Origin: Amaurobius ferox | Taxonomy: Eukaryota; Arthropoda; Arachnida; Araneae; Amaurobiidae | DNA length: 64,000 nucleotides | NCBI GenBank assembly: GCA_951213105.1 | Contig: OX578142.1 | Span: 115,503,065 to 115,567,064, forward strand | Direction: 5' to 3' | Shown: positions 61,706 to 64,000 of the stretch, one piece after another | How the letters are laid out: each line of letters begins with the position of its first letter | Position numbering within the stretch: the stretch's first letter is position 1 | Notes under the pieces: model-generated | The model's database searches: none | What the model was told of the DNA's origin: nothing | What the model saw: only the letters and a program-made list of their open reading frames with translations | Program-made: the position numbers and the translations under genes

Positions 61706-63004
61706 AACACTTTAAAACATAGTTGAAAAGTGTTTATGGCTTCGTTCATTCTGTCTGTCTGTCTGTCTGTCTGTTAGTACGATAACTGCCGTAAAAATGA
61801 CTCTATTAAAATGAAATTTTAGTATGTTGTTGTTGTTCAGACGGTCTGTGGAACCTATGGGAATATAAATGAATAATATCACCCAATTAGTTTTGGATTG
61901 AACCCGGGTTGAAAAAATTAAATACATTGAACCCTATGGGACCTAATTTTTCAAACATTTTTTAAGCGAATCTAAAATTCACAAATTGCTTCGAAAGTTT
62001 TAGAAAATATTCAAATTATCCCATAAAATATATAAAAAAATTTCAGCAAAATATATTCAGTAGTTTTTTAAATAAAAATTAGAATAATATTTACACCCTT
62101 TGTATGAAGAGATCACGTGACCATTATATGAAGAGATCACGTGACCCACTTCAAAATAAAATATGGCATCCATCTTGTGTCAAAATCGTGATTTTTAAAG
62201 TTCTTTATAATTCATATTTAGTGTCGTATCCGTCCTAAAACCGCTTTATTTTTGCTTTTAAATTCTGTGCATTAATGTTCTGAAACAACGCAATTACAAT
62301 ATATTTGAGTTTAAATGACCATCCAATTTAAATATTTCTACAACGAAGCCTAATTTTCACTTATGGGAGATGTAAACACCAAAATATGTAGAATGAGTTG
62401 TATAAGAATTGCTGCATTTCTTTAACGCAAAATTATTTAGCTCCTACAATATAACAGATATGAATGAAACTTTCATTGATTTTACACAAAGAAGACGATT
62501 TTTTCGATGAAATTTTAAGTGTTAAATTACTAGAGTTCAATTACTTGTACCTCCATGGTTTTAAGCTTTTAAATAAAATAAACTATTATAGAATTGTGAT
62601 GAATGAAAGGAATTTAAAAAATTCATGAATGAAATGCTGCTTTTATAGAGAGGCTACTTATCTTTCGATGAAGTCTTTCGATGAAGTTCATTTGTTTTCG
62701 ATGAAGTTTTCAAATATAATAAATTATTGTAGTATCATGATAATTTTAAAAATTTTATCCAGGAATGTATCGCATTTTAGAGATGTTTAAACCAGGCAAT
62801 GTATATTTCAATGCCGTCATTTGAATGAAGTTCCTTTTTTTCGATGAAATTTTAAGTTTTCAAAAAAAAAATTAATATAGTATTGTCATAATTTTTTAAA
62901 TATTACCGAGGAATGTACCGCATTTTAGAGATGTTTATATAAAATTGCATTTAATTTGAAAAGTGTTTCATAATAAATGCTTTATGCATGATTGATCTTT
63001 CTTG
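61706..63004 (-). repeat. Repeat U, copy 5
   Basis: Complete ~1.3-kb minus-strand U unit, from TAACACTTTAAAACATAG with (CTGT)n at 61751-61775 to GCATGATTGATCTTTCTTG at 63004. The CRE is deleted, but CTTTTATA (TATA box, 62640-62647) persists. It forms an inverted pair with copy 4 and a direct tandem with copy 6. Confidence 0.8.
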
Positions 63005-63049
63005 TTAACACTTTACAACATAGTTGAAAGTGTTTATGACTTTGTTCAT

Positions 63050-63086
<37 letters not shown>

Positions 63087-64000
63087 TAGCACGATAGCTG
63101 CCGTAAAAAGGACTTTATCAAAATGAAATTTTAGTATGTTGTTGAGACGGCCTGTGGGACCTATGGGAATATAAATGAACACTATCACCCAACTAGTTTT
63201 GGACTGAACCCGGGTTGAAAAATGAAATACATTGAACCCTATTGGATCTAATTTTTCAAACGTTTTTTAAGCAAATTTATAATTCACAAATTGCTTTGAA
63301 AGTTTTGAAAATATTCAAATTATCCAATAAAAAATATGAAAAAGATTTCAGCAAAATATATTCGGTAGTTTCTTAAATTAAAATTAAAATAATAATGACA
63401 ACCATATTATACGAAGCGATCACGTGACCCACTTCAAAATAAAATATGATATCCATCTTGTGTCAAAATCGGGATTTTCAAAGTTCTTTTTAATTTTAAT
63501 TTAGTGTTGTATGCGTCCTAAAATCGCTTTATTTGTGCTTAATTTCTGTGCATCTACATTCTGAAACAACGCAATTACAATATATTCGCGTTTAAATGAT
63601 CATCAAGCTTTGATTATTTCTACAACGAAGCCTAATTTTCACTAATGGAGAATGCAAACGCATAAAGATGTAGATGAGTTGTATAAGAATTGCTGAATTT
63701 CTTTAACACAAAATTATTTAGTTCTTTGAGTCTGAAATATAGCTGATATGAAGGAAGCATTCATTGATTTTACATAGAGAACAGACGATTTTATAGCAGA
63801 CTTTTACGATGAAGTTTTAAAAATAGAGTCAAATTACTTTTACCTCCATGGTTTTAAGTTTTTAAATAAAATAAATTATTATAGTGTTGTGATGAATGAA
63901 AGGAATAAAATAAACTTGTATGAATGAAATATTTACAGCTTTTACATAGAGAGCCAAGCAATTTATATTTCAATGACATCATTTGAATAAAGTTCATTTT
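63005..64000 (-). repeat. Repeat U, copy 6 (runs off the window)
   Basis: It starts TTAACACTTTACAACATAG immediately after copy 5, with a long (CTGT)n at 63051-63085, and continues colinear with copy 5 to the window end. Confidence 0.8.

Overview
This is AT-rich animal nuclear DNA, almost entirely non-coding and built from transposable-element debris and simple repeats. I recognise no complete host gene, no functional rRNA or tRNA gene, and no bacterial, plasmid or CRISPR content. Decayed Tc1/mariner copies, Helitron-like elements, Penelope-like reverse transcriptases, tRNA-derived SINEs and many long (AT)n and (GT)n arrays fit an arthropod. A spider or other arachnid is my best guess, but this is an inference from repeat style and not a demonstrated identity.

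Layout. 0-4 kb: a possible 3'-terminal exon at the left edge (weak), a minus-strand Tc1 pseudogene (535-1290), and three abutting palindromes (2845-2913). 4-6 kb: a Penelope-like RT pseudogene with its conserved 3' tail. 7-9 kb: a strong small hairpin (7700-7784) and a diverged tandem repeat. 10-11.6 kb: a non-autonomous Helitron (minus) with a nested SINE. 14.3-15 kb: a CpG-rich block of unknown origin. 15.8-16.6 kb: tRNA-like SINE heads and a 22-bp minisatellite. 17-30 kb: repeated copies of a ~0.9-kb Helentron-like family carrying a GT microsatellite, with Helitron fragments, an AT minisatellite and the first copy of a promoter-bearing repeat called U here. 32.6-34.4 kb: a Tc1 transposase pseudogene abutting a 5'-truncated RT element. 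34.9-37.8 kb: a large U inverted repeat. 38.0-41.1 kb: three deleted Tc1/mariner-type elements with visible terminal inverted repeats, two of them next to (TA)n arrays. 43.5-48 kb: two more RT pseudogenes and a composite 5S/tRNA SINE. 48.4-55 kb: another SINE, two Helentron-like copies and a near-identical 1,237-bp tandem duplication. 55-60 kb: another SINE, a foldback element and a MITE full of GTGACGTCAC motifs. 60.5 kb to the end: a second U foldback plus a head-to-tail U unit that leaves the window.

How the parts relate. The coding sequence that can be recognised belongs to selfish elements, and every such copy is broken by stops, frameshifts or lost catalytic residues. The best-supported structural result is the Helentron-like family. 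One copy interrupts a U repeat precisely, and uninterrupted U copies elsewhere in the window supply the empty site: no target duplication and a T-rich junction. The most unusual items are the composite 5S/tRNA SINE inside one 13-bp target-site duplication, the U repeat with a CRE/TATA promoter-like block in large inverted and tandem arrays, and the three contiguous perfect palindromes.
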